Shown here: piece after piece, positions 1 through 10,085 of the stretch
Position numbering within the stretch: the stretch's first letter is position 1
Layout of the letters: the number at the start of each line of letters is the position of its first letter
DNA from: Prostheceraeus crozeri
Lineage: Eukaryota > Platyhelminthes > Polycladida > Euryleptidae
Assembly: GCA_907163375.1 (NCBI GenBank)
Contig: CAJQUW010000924.1
Coordinates: 1-64,000 of the forward strand
DNA length: 64,000 nt
Direction: 5' to 3'
The notes under the pieces: model-generated
What the model was told of the DNA's origin: nothing
Databases searched by the model: none
What the model saw: only the letters and a program-made list of their open reading frames with translations
Position numbers and translations under genes: made by a program

Positions 1-89
1 CAATAAACATTGCTATATACAAAAAGTCTTTTTACTTCGTGAAGGGTGGAAATATACAGGGATAGGAAAAATGTCTTTCAGTGGAAAAG

Positions 90-190
90 TCATCACATGG
101 GGAATGTACAGATGTGGACACATATTCACAAGGAAAAAACAATCTCATGCGATACATAAAACAACAATGTTTATCTACAGAAATCAACAT
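90..190 (+). pseudogene. Stray C2H2 zinc-finger fragment of a PolB-type element
   Basis: A short plus-strand stretch encodes CGHIFTRK followed by a histidine pair. This matches the first zinc finger of the polymerase gene at about 3.9 kb (CGHIFTRKWDLTRH), which lies on the opposite strand. It looks like a small remnant of a second, inverted copy of the same kind of element, or a rearranged end of this one. No other part of that second copy was recognised. The match is short, so chance similarity cannot be excluded. Confidence 0.35.
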
Positions 191-229
191 CAAAATACTA
201 AGTTAAGGATGATTATGCTAAGACGTCTC

Positions 230-3200
230 CTGAATGTGGTAGTGTGGGTTTAATTCTTTTGGGTGGTGGTATGCCTGTATCAGGATGTCCATGTGGAAGA
301 GATATGTTGTGTTCTAACCAGCACCTCTTATCCTCCATGCTGAAAGCGCCCGTTTCCTAAAAGTATGAGTTTTGATCTCATGCGACTTAGATTTTAAGAT
401 TGTCATATTGACAAACGTTATATTTTTATTTCTATAGGCTTTCCTGAATTTTTTATGTTTCATGTTAGAGACCAATGATCTTGATATGCCTTTAGCGCGC
501 TTAATGCTATCATCACTATCCTTTAATTTCATAGAATACATTTTAGGGCGGAGGAGAATCATTTCAGCTATCTCCTTCCCTGCTGTCTCATCCTTAAAGC
601 AGCCAAGTTTTGCCTTATTTTTGATGGAGTATAGTGGATGATCAGCAGGATAATTTGATGTATCAAAATATCTTTCTAAAGATTTTCCTACTTCATTAAA
701 ATTTAAATCTTTTTGAGTGGTAATACCTAAGAAGAAACTATCTGTGTCACCACCCAACAAACGAACCTCTTTTACGAGAGGACACGGTTTTAGTATTTTA
801 TAGAAGAGTTGATACATTTCAAGCTTGGAGTAATCTAGAAAAGCTTGACCAATATAGATGGGTTTGCACAACTCAACTTCAGATTTTATCATTTTAATAC
901 CTACAAGATCCTCATCGATTATGTCTCTATCGATGAATAGAGGTGATGAGGTCAATTTGTGATACTTTTGATCATCATTAACTAGTTTGTAGTTTACGCG
1001 CTTTCTAACATCCTCCATCGTCTTACCAAATAGACTGTTGTTCTTATATTTATAAAAATCTTTTTCAAAATTATTTTGGGCTAGTGCACGTTTCTGGCTG
1101 TTACTATCTATGTAGGGTTTGAGGAAGGCTTTCTGTCTAAATTTAATAATGCGGTGAACTCTTTTTAAAATCATGCCCATTTCTAAATAAAATTTTAAGA
1201 TGCTAAAGTGGACTAGATAGTTTTCTTTATCATATTGAGTGAGCAAAAGTTTGCGGCAAGGCTTATACTTGGGTTGTCCACATGATTCTAAATCTTTATG
1301 AAATTGTTTCATAAAGTCGGAAAACATATCTTTACTCACTTCACCTGATTCGGGTGCGAGTGGAAAATCTACGGTTTTATGTTTAATATTATTTGGATAG
1401 ATTAGATCTATCTCAAAATAATATCCCCAATCACCTTCATCTGGAATTGCTAGTATGTTGGAAGAGTTGGAGAAATGTTGAATTTCACTATCATCTAACC
1501 AGCTAAACTCAGAGTGAGGTAGCGGTTTGGATAATGAACTACCATACAAATAATTTTGGTCATAATACTTAAGATGAGTCTGATCATCGCCTACTATTTT
1601 TGATTTTAACCTATGTTTATTTACAAATGTGAGACCACCGCGAATTCCTCGCTCAAATAAATTATACATCTCTGGATCTTGTAAGAGATGAATGGTCTCA
1701 CCAGTCATTTTAAAAGCAGACTTAAATGACATGGCTGGTAGACTGACAAAGTGGACGGGATCTAACTTATCTGCTTCTAATGCCACTCGTCGAAACTCCT
1801 GAAATACATCAGCCAGCAAAAATACATCTAACTTAAGATAGGCAATCATATATTCGCCAAATGTATGGCAGTCAAATTTTATCCATGCATCTTGTGCATG
1901 TTCATAATCTTCGGTCTTACATTCTGCGCCGATCAAATCATTTTTAAATTTATCTATGGGCGGAAGAGAAGTCTCGCCGAGTTTACTAATCGCATCAAAA
2001 TATGCATATGGAAAGACTCCTTTCCGTGTGATGACTTCATCGGTTAGATTTGGATATTGTTTCTTAAGATTTTGTGTTAGTGGAAGACTTTAGATTTTGT
2101 ACGAGAGAGGCCAGTGATGCAGTCATAAATTGGTAGGAATCTAAAAATTCTATATCAAAATAGACCGTCTTATTTTCTTTAGTTTTATCGACAGGCACTT
2201 TTGCTGTCATGGCCATAAACTTCTCTCTCGTTTGTGCTATTACATCAAGCTTCCACTCTTTCATTTGACCTAAACCTCCTTTTATTATCATATGGCTATC
2301 GTAGCCCTTGAAATTATGGAAAATGACGGGTAATGTACGCCGTTTCATCCTAAGTGAAAAATTGCATTTTGAACATAGTGCGTTTCTAAATTTACCAGTG
2401 ATGTGATCATGGTCGCGCACTTTCTTAATCTTATCATCATCAAATGTTTTCCTACATTTGGGGCAAACGTTGCAACTATCAAATTTTACTTGATCATCTG
2501 CTGTCATATGCAATGATCTGCGATAGAGTTCACCATCATACTTTTGCTGAAATTTTACAGCCTGTTTGAGGAATTGTAGGAATTGGTAAATACAATCCTC
2601 ACCTTGCCAGACGTGCATTTTATTTTTTCTATTTTGGAAATGGTCATGCCATACTTCATAGCAGGAAATGGCTGCTGGTCGATGGATGTTATCATCGATA
2701 TAACATTCGATGTCAGCATAGATGACACGAAGAGGACTTAGTTCATCGCCATTCTCTCTATATGAAAACTCCTTATCTTTGGGCATGCGTTCCATTTGCA
2801 GTTTACCTCGCTTACACCACTCATAATGAGTTTCAAATTTGTTTTTACTCCTAAAGTTCCGAATGCATCTGTCACAGTAATAAATCTCTGATGAGGTAGA
2901 ATTTCTTAAGTGGTGGTATAAGCGAGAAATTTTGGGAATGCCGCAGTAGCGCCATTCCTCACTATCATCCTGTCTTACTAATAAAAGGTTGACAACGTGG
3001 TCATAACAACTCGAACGCGAGTTGTAGCGCACACCCTTCAATCCCTTTTCCCAAACATGGAGAACTATTTTAATGTTGTTCAATTTTTCAAATTTTTCTA
3101 TATCTTTAATTTTCATATCGTCACTATTACAGTCATCGAAGTTTAATTCATTCTCCCACTGCCTATAGCTATATGTGCGATTTCGATTCGCATTGATATC

Positions 3201-4190
3201 ATTATAGTGGAGAATGGAGAGGACAGCATATTTAAAACATTGCGATTCGCAATCGACATTAATGACTGCTGTTTTGTTTTTTAAAATTTTTGGAAGTTTA
3301 AAGGAGCCTCGACCACTATGATTTCCTAATAAACTGATTTTAAATAAGGCGGACTCAATGCCGTCAAAAATGAGACCGCTATCGCGCTCGTTAAATTTAT
3401 CAATATTTAATTTTAATCCTTGGATGTGAAAATTTATCCAAGACTCATAGTCTACAACCTCGGTTGCAGGAGAGGAGGGTATGTGAAACTCCAACCTCTA
3501 TTATTTGTCCAGTATGGTGGTCGATTTTTACATATTTTATTTTAAGATAGATGAGCGCCTTCATCCTAAAATTGTCTAAATTGTTGAAGAGCGCTTCTAT
3601 CAATGATGAATTTTGATGAAACCATTCCTCAAAGTTAGCAATGGTTTCTGAGGAGTCCATCTGGTAGTTCCTCACTAAATTATTTATGGACACTTCAGTG
3701 AGTCGGATAGAGGAGGTACCGTTGGTGTAGGTATCGTTCGTGTGTGTATGTTGAAGTCTGTGCGAAGATAGTTCAAAACGTGTCTCGAAAGACTGAGCGC
3801 ACAAGTCGCAAGAAAAGGAGACGACGTTAACAAAATCATCCCCACCTCCGGAGATTGATGCCGGCTTAGGTCGACAAACACCTCGCTTGATGTGTCGGGT
3901 GAGATCCCATTTCCTCGTGAAGATGTGCCCACAGTCAGCACATTCCCACTCGTTGCCATGTCGCGACAGTTCTGAGCTGGAACTCACATCACCTGAAAGA
4001 GAAATCATTCTATCATCTCTGTTCAAGCCTCAGTGTAGTGTTACAACCTACCTTGACTCAATAACTCTAAACTTTCCTCGAGAAGGGAGGGCGTTGGTGA
4101 TGAAGTTGATGCCTGAAATTGAGGAAGATGCTATTAGTCACACGTTTGAGGGAGATGAGAGAGGAAATCTTTAACTTACCATTTTAATGA
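230..4190 (-). pseudogene. Protein-primed family B DNA polymerase with zinc fingers (fossil)
   Basis: Replicative polymerase of a virus-like element. In order on the minus strand come two C2H2 fingers (CADCGHIFTRKWDLTRH and CDLCAQSFETRFELSSHRLQH), an exonuclease-type region (YADIECY), a Cys-rich insert (CNVCPKC ... HDHITGKFRNALCSKCN), and the palm region. The palm shows YLKLDVFLLADVF, KNNSLFGKTMEDV and the catalytic GGDTDSFF. This order fits the PolB of Polintons and adintoviruses. A TATA box lies upstream at 4287-4296. Consensus-like splice donor and acceptor motifs occur between about 3,990 and 4,190, so a short spliced leader is possible. The gene is broken by about three changes and is treated as a fossil. 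It is divergent from the small gene at 4408. Confidence 0.8.
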
Positions 4191-4407
4191 AATATGATCA
4201 GACAGAATAATAGTCAAAGAGAGAGATCGTGCGTTCGTCACTTTTATGATTCACAGATTAAATGAAATGACATGAATGTCACTTTGCTTATATACTTTCA
4301 TTCTCTTCATTCATTGGATGTTCATTCTGATTGGCTGCTTGTGTATACTTAAGAATTAGAAAAATGTTAAAGTTATCATTATTCAAAGTCAGCATTTCAA
4401 AGACAAC
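4191..4407. promoter_or_regulatory. Divergent promoter region between polymerase and 145-aa gene
   Basis: A 217-bp gap separates two divergent genes. On the minus strand GTATATAAGC (4287-4296) is a good TATA box about 105 bp before the polymerase leader ATG. On the plus strand TATACTTAAG (near 4345) followed by TCAAAGTCAGC (near 4385) could serve as TATA and initiator for the gene at 4408. The arrangement suggests RNA polymerase II transcription in both directions. Confidence 0.5.
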
Positions 4408-4845
4408 ATGACAAGTCCTCCAACAACACCAAATACCGCATTGGAGTTCTCCTCTCCATGCACATCAGCAAAGGTCCTCGTTACACCAAATGCACCAAGA
4501 AAGGTGAAGGTGGAGAAGACATACAATCTCGACAATATACGAAAGTTATCATTATCGGAGGACGATGAAGAGGAGTTGCCCGACCTAACAGGCATACGGT
4601 GGAAATATTTACAATATGATGCCGAAGGGGTGATGGAGATGACCAGCAAGTCGCACTTGCATCAAATATGGGAGTGGTACACCCCTAACTCCCAACCGCG
4701 AACCGTGGCGGAGTGGGCGTACATTGAGAAAGTGAGGGACGCTGCAGAAGAACGTTTAAAGCACCTCAACTGTTTTTGCTATCTATGTGAAGCCAGACTC
4801 TGGGACGATATTGACGATGAAGACCTTTTGAAATACATGCCATAA
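4408..4845 (+). CDS. Unrecognised 145-aa acidic protein of the PolB element
   Basis: Function unknown. The frame runs from an ATG to TAA and is followed within a few bases by AATAAA, a likely polyadenylation signal. The N-terminal third is rich in Ser, Thr and Pro, the middle is acidic (LSEDDEEELPD), and the C-terminal part holds W, Y and a paired Cys motif (CFCYLC), ending in an acidic DDIDDEDLL tail. No membrane segment or signal peptide is visible. It is transcribed away from the polymerase from a shared promoter region. That position and the intact frame suggest a real gene of the element, perhaps regulatory or a small structural protein, but nothing in the sequence fixes a role. Confidence 0.5.
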   Translation: MTSPPTTPNTALEFSSPCTSAKVLVTPNAPRKVKVEKTYNLDNIRKLSLSEDDEEELPDLTGIRWKYLQYDAEGVMEMTSKSHLHQIWEWYTPNSQPRTVAEWAYIEKVRDAAEERLKHLNCFCYLCEARLWDDIDDEDLLKYMP

Positions 4846-4892
4846 TAAATGTTTATTTCGTATTATCTTTGCTTTCATACTGACTTACTTGA

Positions 4893-5310
4893 ATGGGGTT
4901 TTAGTGAATAATTTAACCATGTATACTTTTTCATTTGGAAATAGTAGCACGCTTAGTTTAACTTGCAAATCTTATAACATTTCATATGGGTGATAATGGT
5001 AGATGAAATAGTGTTAAATAAAATTAAGATAGGTTACATGATTCTGGGATAGCAATCGACTGCGATCCATGTGTAAAGAGCTTGTTAGACTACGGATGGG
5101 CTTAAGTGGATGATTTAACCATGTATACTTTTTCATTTGGAAATAGTAGCACGCTTAGTCTAACTTGTAAATCTTAAAACATTTCATATGGTCGATGATG
5201 ATGATGATAGATGAAATAGTGTCAAATAAAATTAAGATAGCTTACACTTCTGATACACGGATAGCAATCGACTGTGATCCATGTGTAAAGAGCTTGTTAG
5301 ACTACGGAAG
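4893..5310. repeat. Two-copy tandem repeat, period about 202-212 bp
   Basis: The block beginning ATTTAACCATGTATAC at 4911 recurs at 5113, and the block AGCAATCGACTG at 5051 recurs at 5263. Both copies share the segment around TAGTAGCACGCTTAG and the AGCTTGTTAGACTACGGA end. A third, short piece (GGGATAGCAATCGACTGC) reappears at about 6149. The copies differ at scattered positions. This is local duplication within the PolB element. Confidence 0.75.
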
Positions 5311-5419
5311 AGAGAAGTGTGTTATGTTGCGTGTGGCGCGTGAGTGTCCTCCCATTTCATTCCATTCATCAATTCGTCTCATTGATAGAGACAGGTAGAA
5401 CTCATGGTTCTCATAACGT

Positions 5420-5815
5420 ATGCAATGGAAAGTTTTAGGCAACCTTCGACAGTTGGCTAAATGTCGCCCTGACGCGAATGCATACTACGTTGAGACAGAG
5501 GCAATCACTTGCAAACATGACGCAGAGAGGTTTAACAAGATTGACCATTGCCGAATGTCCCTTGCGGTATACATAGCTACGGGTTTCACCGCCGCCCTTT
5601 ACAGGAACGCCCGTCGAAAGGAAGTATTACACCGAACTTCATTTGCAACGTTCAAGTTGACTGATAGCAGATTCAACTTAATGATAGTATTCGCCAGTCC
5701 GAAGACTGCCCAGGGCAAACCGCGAGGAGGTTCTATCATGTCTTGCCCCATGGTGGCCCTTAAGAGAGCCGATGGTTCGTTCTCGGGGTGTGAATTTGAC
5801 TATTGGCAGGAATAA
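5420..5815 (+). CDS. Unrecognised 131-aa frame containing the 138-bp repeat
   Basis: Function unknown. The plus-strand frame has coding-like composition (YYVETEAITCKHDAERF, MSLAVYIATGFTAALY). Its last 46 residues are encoded by the 138-bp repeat that occurs twice more downstream. Because those other copies sit upstream of minus-strand TATA boxes, this frame may be a fragment of an older gene or open by chance across a regulatory repeat. It overlaps the end of the minus-strand 84-aa frame by a few bases. No domain was recognised, and a start upstream of 5420 is not excluded. Confidence 0.3.
   Translation: MQWKVLGNLRQLAKCRPDANAYYVETEAITCKHDAERFNKIDHCRMSLAVYIATGFTAALYRNARRKEVLHRTSFATFKLTDSRFNLMIVFASPKTAQGKPRGGSIMSCPMVALKRADGSFSGCEFDYWQE
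5650..5787. repeat. 138-bp repeat, copy 1
   Basis: Begins GTTCAAGTTGACTGATAGC and ends GATGGTTCGTTCTCGGG. It is nearly identical to the copies at 6171-6308 and 6647-6784. Copies 1 and 3 also share the preceding GCAAC. Confidence 0.9.
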
Positions 5816-6054
5816 TCAATGGGTATGACGGTTAGGTTGTCATAGACCCTATACCGCCGAGGTCGTACTGGTGCATCTGGCACCTTTCGGATGTGGGTGG
5901 TATTTGGAGTCCACACCTCATCCGTCCAAACGATCCTCTTGATCTTCCCCTTCTTCTCATCCTCCTCATCCCACTCGTCGAGGATGACGAACTCGGGAAT
6001 GGAGTTGTCTTCATCGATGAAGACGGGAATGTTGTCGGCAGATGTCGCTTCCAT
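5800..6054 (-). CDS. Unrecognised 84-aa acidic protein with its own TATA box
   Basis: Function unknown. The minus-strand frame opens at an ATG about 40 bp downstream of CTATATAAGCC (6093-6103), a strong TATA box. The protein is acidic in the middle (FIDEDNSIPEFVILDEWDEEDEKKGKIKR) and then basic and proline-rich, with no membrane segment or cysteine motif. Directly upstream of the TATA box lies copy 2 of the 138-bp repeat, the same arrangement as for the 88-aa gene at 6321. The paired layout argues that it is a real transcription unit of the PolB element. Its role is unknown. Confidence 0.45.
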   Translation of the reverse strand: MEATSADNIPVFIDEDNSIPEFVILDEWDEEDEKKGKIKRIVWTDEVWTPNTTHIRKVPDAPVRPRRYRVYDNLTVIPIDYSCQ

Positions 6055-6092
6055 CGTGACTTCAAATTGAATGAGAAGCGCTACAATCTTCT

Positions 6093-6103
6093 GGCTTATA
6101 TAG
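6093..6103 (-). promoter_or_regulatory. TATA box of the 84-aa gene
   Basis: CTATATAAGCC on the minus strand, about 40 bp before the ATG at 6054. Confidence 0.6.
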
Positions 6104-6170
6104 GGTTTTCAACAATGAATTGCTCAACAGCGAATCAGAATGCTTCAGGGATAGCAATCGACTGCATAAT

Positions 6171-6308
6171 GTTCAAGTTGACTGATAGCAGATTCAACTT
6201 AATGATAGTATTCGCCAGTCCGAAGACTGCCCAGGGCAAACCGCGAGGAGGTTCTATCATGTCTTGCCCCATGGTGGCCCTTAAGAGAGCCGATGGTTCA
6301 TTCTCGGG
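6171..6308. repeat. 138-bp repeat, copy 2
   Basis: Nearly identical to copy 1. It ends about 70 bp upstream of the TATA box of the 84-aa minus-strand gene. Confidence 0.9.
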
Positions 6309-6320
6309 AGTAACGTCATC

Positions 6321-6587
6321 TTACACCCTACCAATTCTGCTGAGAGAGTCTTTGACTCTCTCTTTGGTAGCACTGTCGACTTCCACACTAACTGGTACAT
6401 GGCTAAAAAGTGGAATGTAGCGCCATTCCGTTGGATTGACAGCAGTTGCTGTCATCGGATTGCCAATCCGAGCAAGATTATTAAAAACTCTGTCTTGCTC
6501 CTCTAGCCTGACAAACTCCTCAAATAAATTTCGCGGCCTTAACTGCGGTCCGCGAGGAGAGCTGACTTGACTGTTCAGCGTCTGCAT
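6321..6587 (-). CDS. Unrecognised 88-aa protein with its own TATA box
   Basis: Function unknown. The ATG lies about 30 bp downstream of GGTATATAAACC (6617-6628, minus strand). The protein has a basic N-terminus (SSPRGPQLRPRNLFEEFVRLEEQDRVF), a tryptophan-containing middle and a charged C-terminus (SATKERVKDSLSRIGRV). It has no cysteines and no hydrophobic segment. Copy 3 of the 138-bp repeat begins about 20 bp upstream of its TATA box, mirroring the 84-aa gene. It is probably an accessory gene of the PolB element; the family is unknown. Confidence 0.45.
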   Translation of the reverse strand: MQTLNSQVSSPRGPQLRPRNLFEEFVRLEEQDRVFNNLARIGNPMTATAVNPTEWRYIPLFSHVPVSVEVDSATKERVKDSLSRIGRV

Positions 6588-6616
6588 GATTGAAATGAAA
6601 TGAAATGAGAGGCAGT

Positions 6617-6628
6617 GGTTTATATACC
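6617..6628 (-). promoter_or_regulatory. TATA box of the 88-aa gene
   Basis: GGTATATAAACC on the minus strand, about 30 bp before the ATG at 6587. Confidence 0.6.
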
Positions 6629-6646
6629 CCTCTAACGCGACGCAAC

Positions 6647-6784
6647 GTTCAAGTTGACTGATAGCAGATTCAACTTAATGATAGTATTCGCCAGTCTGAA
6701 GACTGCCCAGGGCAAACCGCGTGGAGGTTCTATCATGTCTTGCCCCTAGGTGGCCCTTAAGAGAGCCGATGGTTCGTTCTCGGG
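6647..6784. repeat. 138-bp repeat, copy 3
   Basis: Nearly identical to copies 1 and 2 and immediately upstream (minus-strand sense) of the TATA box at 6617-6628. Confidence 0.9.
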
Positions 6785-6884
6785 AGTGTCGTGATGGGGT
6801 GGTGAAGGCGGGCAAAGATCTGCAATGAAAATGATATGTATTAGAATAGGATATACTATCTTATTTACTTTTTCACTTACCAAG

Positions 6885-8056
6885 TTAGTCATCCTTTGGC
6901 AGTCTCGCGCGTTTCCGAATCGAAAATTTGTGGAGATGGCCGCGCATTCGTAGGCTGGCGTGGAGGCATTTTTTCGTGGGATGACCATTGTAGCATAGGA
7001 TGGATTCGTCTAAATTCTGGTTTGCGAGTACTTCGTCGGCCAAATGATTATCCCGAATAGGGATGTGAAACTCAAACAAACGATCCTCATTCACACGTTC
7101 CCACTCATCCCTCATGCGCTCCAACTTCTCATACGCCTGCCTCTCATCACCCCGCCGAGCCACAGTCCTCTCCAACTCAACATTCCTCGCTCTCAACACA
7201 CTCATCTCCTTCATCATCTCCTCAAACTTCGCTTCTGCATCTCTCATCTCTCCGCAGCACTCGCCCTCTTCTCACACTCATCATTCTTCTCTTCCAACTC
7301 ACGCGTCTTATTCTTCAAATCAGTCACACTACGCCTCATTCTAATATTTTCATCAGCTACCTCCTTCGACTTCAGTTCCTTCTTTTTCAACTCATCCAAC
7401 TCCTTCACAACTTCATCCTTCACTTTCTTCAAACTCTCATACTTATTCACCAACAAATCATGCGCCATCTGCTGCGAAACATGCCTCTTCTCTTCATCCT
7501 TCAACCACCTCGCCGACTGCACACGAATCCCACCACTCTTCACTTTTGGGGAAGATGAGCTCTTCGGGGGTCGGTGATGACGATGTTTGACACCTCCGAC
7601 GACGAAGAGCTCAACTTCCTCACACGCTCCCTATCTAAATCCACATCATCCTCATCATCACTCTCAAGCACTCTCTTTCGCTCAATCTCACCCTCCAACG
7701 ACGCAACCGCTCTCGCCAACTCATCATTCTCAACAACATTCTCAGCCTTACCCTCTCGCTCGATCGCCAACATTCGCTCCCTCTCTTCCACAATCAACTG
7801 CGTAAATCTCAAATCAGTCACTAAACCACCACTACAGTCAGCATGCACTCTGTAAAAACGCGCCTCATCCTCATCACCCTTCAGCACTCTACACTTCACG
7901 CACGCAACCCTATTCAAGATAATCATGTGGCCGGTGCCCGCCTTCTTCACATGAGCCTTGGCGTCCGCACTGCGATTAACTCGCCCACATGAGCACATTT
8001 TAATATGGTATTTGCGGTTCCTGTCATTAGCCATGTTAGATTTATCGTTAGCTGTA
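6885..8056 (-). pseudogene. Zinc-motif plus coiled-coil protein of the PolB element (fossil)
   Basis: The N-terminal part has a cysteine/histidine-rich segment (CSCGRVNRSADAKAHVKKAGTGH ... CVKC) that could bind zinc. It is followed by a long charged heptad-type stretch rich in Glu, Lys, Arg and Leu (REREGKAENV, LEGEIERKRV, KKVKDEVVKELDEL, KFEEMMKEMSVLRARNVELE), which predicts a coiled coil. A serine-rich, acidic linker lies between. The gene is broken by about two changes and treated as a fossil. A splice-acceptor-like CTTACAG precedes the likely start near 8034. No family was recognised; a structural or DNA-binding role is only a guess. Confidence 0.5.
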
Positions 8057-8576
8057 AGATAATGAAATTTGTATAAGTTTGGAATCATGTAGTACAGTCA
8101 TATTCCTAAAGAGTGTAGTGAGTGGCACTCGATCCCGTCAACAGCCCGAAGGCCTTGTACTGATCACTAGGGAAGTGAGAGATCTTCCCCGATACCCGCT
8201 CTTCACAGCTGAAGACATCATTGTCACTGCCCCGAAGTGGTAACAGGAACGCCGAGTCAAAGGTAGTGATCAGTAGCTGGGATCTAACCCCTCAAAGCTG
8301 CCTTAGACTTAGTTAAATTTCAAATCTGATAGCATATTTGAACTCAGGATACTTGAAAACCTTAGTCTATATGTTAAAACTTTGAAAAAAGTGAAAATTA
8401 AGAATTTTTAAAAAATTCCGCATTTTTACTACTCATACTACTTTTAAAAAATTTTATCAGTAGTAAAGACACTATCAAACTCTATCATACAAACTTTGAA
8501 GTAAGAAGATAGCTTGCCTACTTCAAAAGATAGAGTCCTTTGCACCCAATATCGGGAGCTCAGAGCGACGACCGTC

Positions 8577-8632
8577 GCTTACCTCGTCTTTCGATGAAGT
8601 GATCAGACTTACGTTGTCGGGGGTTTATATAT
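8577..8632 (-). promoter_or_regulatory. TATA box and leader donor of the coiled-coil gene
   Basis: ATATAAACCC (minus strand, about 8621-8632) is TATA-like. A donor-like GAG|GTAAGC lies at 8577-8588 and an acceptor-like CTTACAG near 8057. Together they suggest a noncoding first exon and an intron of about 0.5 kb, matching the spliced leader suggested for the polymerase. The intervening 8090-8570 is otherwise without recognised features. Confidence 0.4.
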
Positions 8633-8804
8633 GCTCGGAAGAAAACTTAAAATGGCTCTATCTCCGAAAGTATTCATCGTAGCGACATGCGGTTTGTTGC
8701 AAAAGATTCGTCTCATCATTCTCTATCATATGACACCTGAACCATTCTCATATGATCACGGGAAGTTGGTCCGTCAGCACATGTCCATGTAACATGCCAC
8801 AAGT

Positions 8805-9055
8805 GAAAAAATTCCTAAGTGTGAGAGCTCCAGTGTGGTGAAAATTTTGAAAAATTTAAAACTTCCGAATTTCGACCTGGGACCTTTACCAAAACATTTT
8901 TCATCAAATTTCACTGACTCCCCCCCCTCCCCCCCTCGTTCAGAGAAATTTGATGAAAAATGTTTTGGTGAAGGTCCCAGGTCGAAATTCCACACTTTGG
9001 AAAATTTTCAAAATTTTACCCATACAAAGCCACTCTGACACTTAGGATTTTTTCA
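8805..9055. repeat. Imperfect inverted repeat with C-rich/G-rich centre
   Basis: The left arm (8805-8925) and right arm (8938-9055) are reverse complements with scattered mismatches. For example, TTCGACCTGGGACCTT at about 8873 pairs with AAGGTCCCAGGTCGAA at about 8970. The centre is a C-run stretch (CCCCCCCCTCCCCCCC). The right arm is also the start of the first 296-bp tandem unit, so the left arm is an inverted, truncated copy of that unit. Confidence 0.85.
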
Positions 9056-9536
9056 GGTGAGCGAGCTCCGACCTAAAATCTTGTAACCGCTCTAACTTTT
9101 GAATGAAGACAGATATGAACAAGCCGTTTCTTTCACTGAATTTGTCTCACTCTTAGCTTTCAAACGAGCTATTGCACGACAAAATCCGTCCACTAGAAGC
9201 CAAGATCGAAGCTAGCTGTCCAGAGGGGGGGGAGGTCAGTGAAATTTGATGAAAAATGTTTTGGTGAAGGTCCCAGGTCGAAATTCCACACTTTGGAAAA
9301 TTTTCAAAATTTTACCCATACAAAGTCACTCTGACACTTAGGATTTTTTCAGGTGAGCGAGCTCCGACCTAAAATCTTGTAACCGCTCTAACTTTTGAAT
9401 GAAGACAGATAGGAACAAGCCGTTTCTTTCACTGAATTTGTCTCACTCTTAGCTTTCAAACGAGCTATCGCACGACAAAATCCGTCCACTGGAAGCCAAA
9501 ATCGAAGCAAGCTGTCTAGAGGGGGGGGGACGTCAG
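8945..9536. repeat. 296-bp tandem repeat, two near-identical units
   Basis: The unit starting GAAATTTGATGAAAAATG at 8945 recurs at 9241. Each unit contains CTTTCAAACGAGCTAT and closes with AGAGGGGGGGG followed by a GTCAG-type sequence (about 9222 and 9519). Differences between the units are few, indicating recent duplication or homogenisation. Confidence 0.9.
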
Positions 9537-10085
9537 CCGAAAATTTTTTCTCTCCGATTGACTTGAAACTCACCATAGCGATGCAGAATTTCACGCTGAA
9601 TCCGAATCTGACCTCCGTTTTCTCATCCGATGCTTCGTTTTGACGCTACACACCAAAACGTCCCAAATTCTAACTCTGTCGTTTTTCGAAAAATGTTGAA
9701 AATTTTTTCTCACCGATTGCCTTGAAACTCACCATACCGATGCAGAATTTCACGCTGAATACGAATCCGACCTCCGTTTTCTCATCCGACCACTCCTTCC
9801 ACTCGAAACAACCCATTTTACAACCCAACATTCAGCAGATTGCACGAAAAACATCACACACTATAGCCTCAAGACTAATCCTGGCGGTCGCCCAAGTCCA
9901 CCACGACACTCTATCGTTCCAGAGGGGGGGGACGTCAGCGAACAGTTTGTGAACCCACCTGGTCGGCACACCACGACAGACTACAACCTCTGCCGTTCCA
10001 GAGGGGGGGGGACTCAGACCCGAAGCACCACGGCGGCCGACCACGACACTCTGCCGTTCCAGAGGGGGGGGGGACGTCAGCGATG
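9537..10085. repeat. Degenerate G-run tandem repeat block
   Basis: Two subunits start GAAAATTTTTTCTC (about 9539 and 9700) and share CTTGAAACTCACCATA and GATGCAGAATTTCACGC. Three short units then each end in GTTCCAGAGGGGGGG (about 9917, 10002 and 10060), mostly followed by GACGTCAGC. The open frames on both strands here are by-products of the repeat and are not supported as genes. Confidence 0.8.

Larger units (their letters stand above)
1..8640. mobile_element. Polinton/adintovirus-like PolB element (fossil)
   Basis: A cluster of virus-type genes whose anchor is a protein-primed family B DNA polymerase with N-terminal C2H2 zinc fingers. It also has a divergently transcribed small gene, two small minus-strand genes each behind its own TATA box, and a zinc-motif/coiled-coil gene at the right. 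Long stretches of open frame remain, so the copy looks fairly young. Two genes are broken, with about five breaks in all. No retroviral-type integrase, packaging ATPase, protease or capsid gene was recognised, and I found no terminal inverted repeats, so the ends are approximate and the left end may lie outside the window. The family is inferred from the polymerase only; a bidnavirus-like or other PolB element is an alternative. Confidence 0.6.

Noticed and set aside
7044-7855. Plus-strand serine/histidine-rich frames
   Set aside because: Antisense to the Glu/Lys-rich coiled-coil gene; codon shadows.
8774-9038. Mirror-image open frames on both strands
   Set aside because: They are the two strands of one inverted repeat, not genes.
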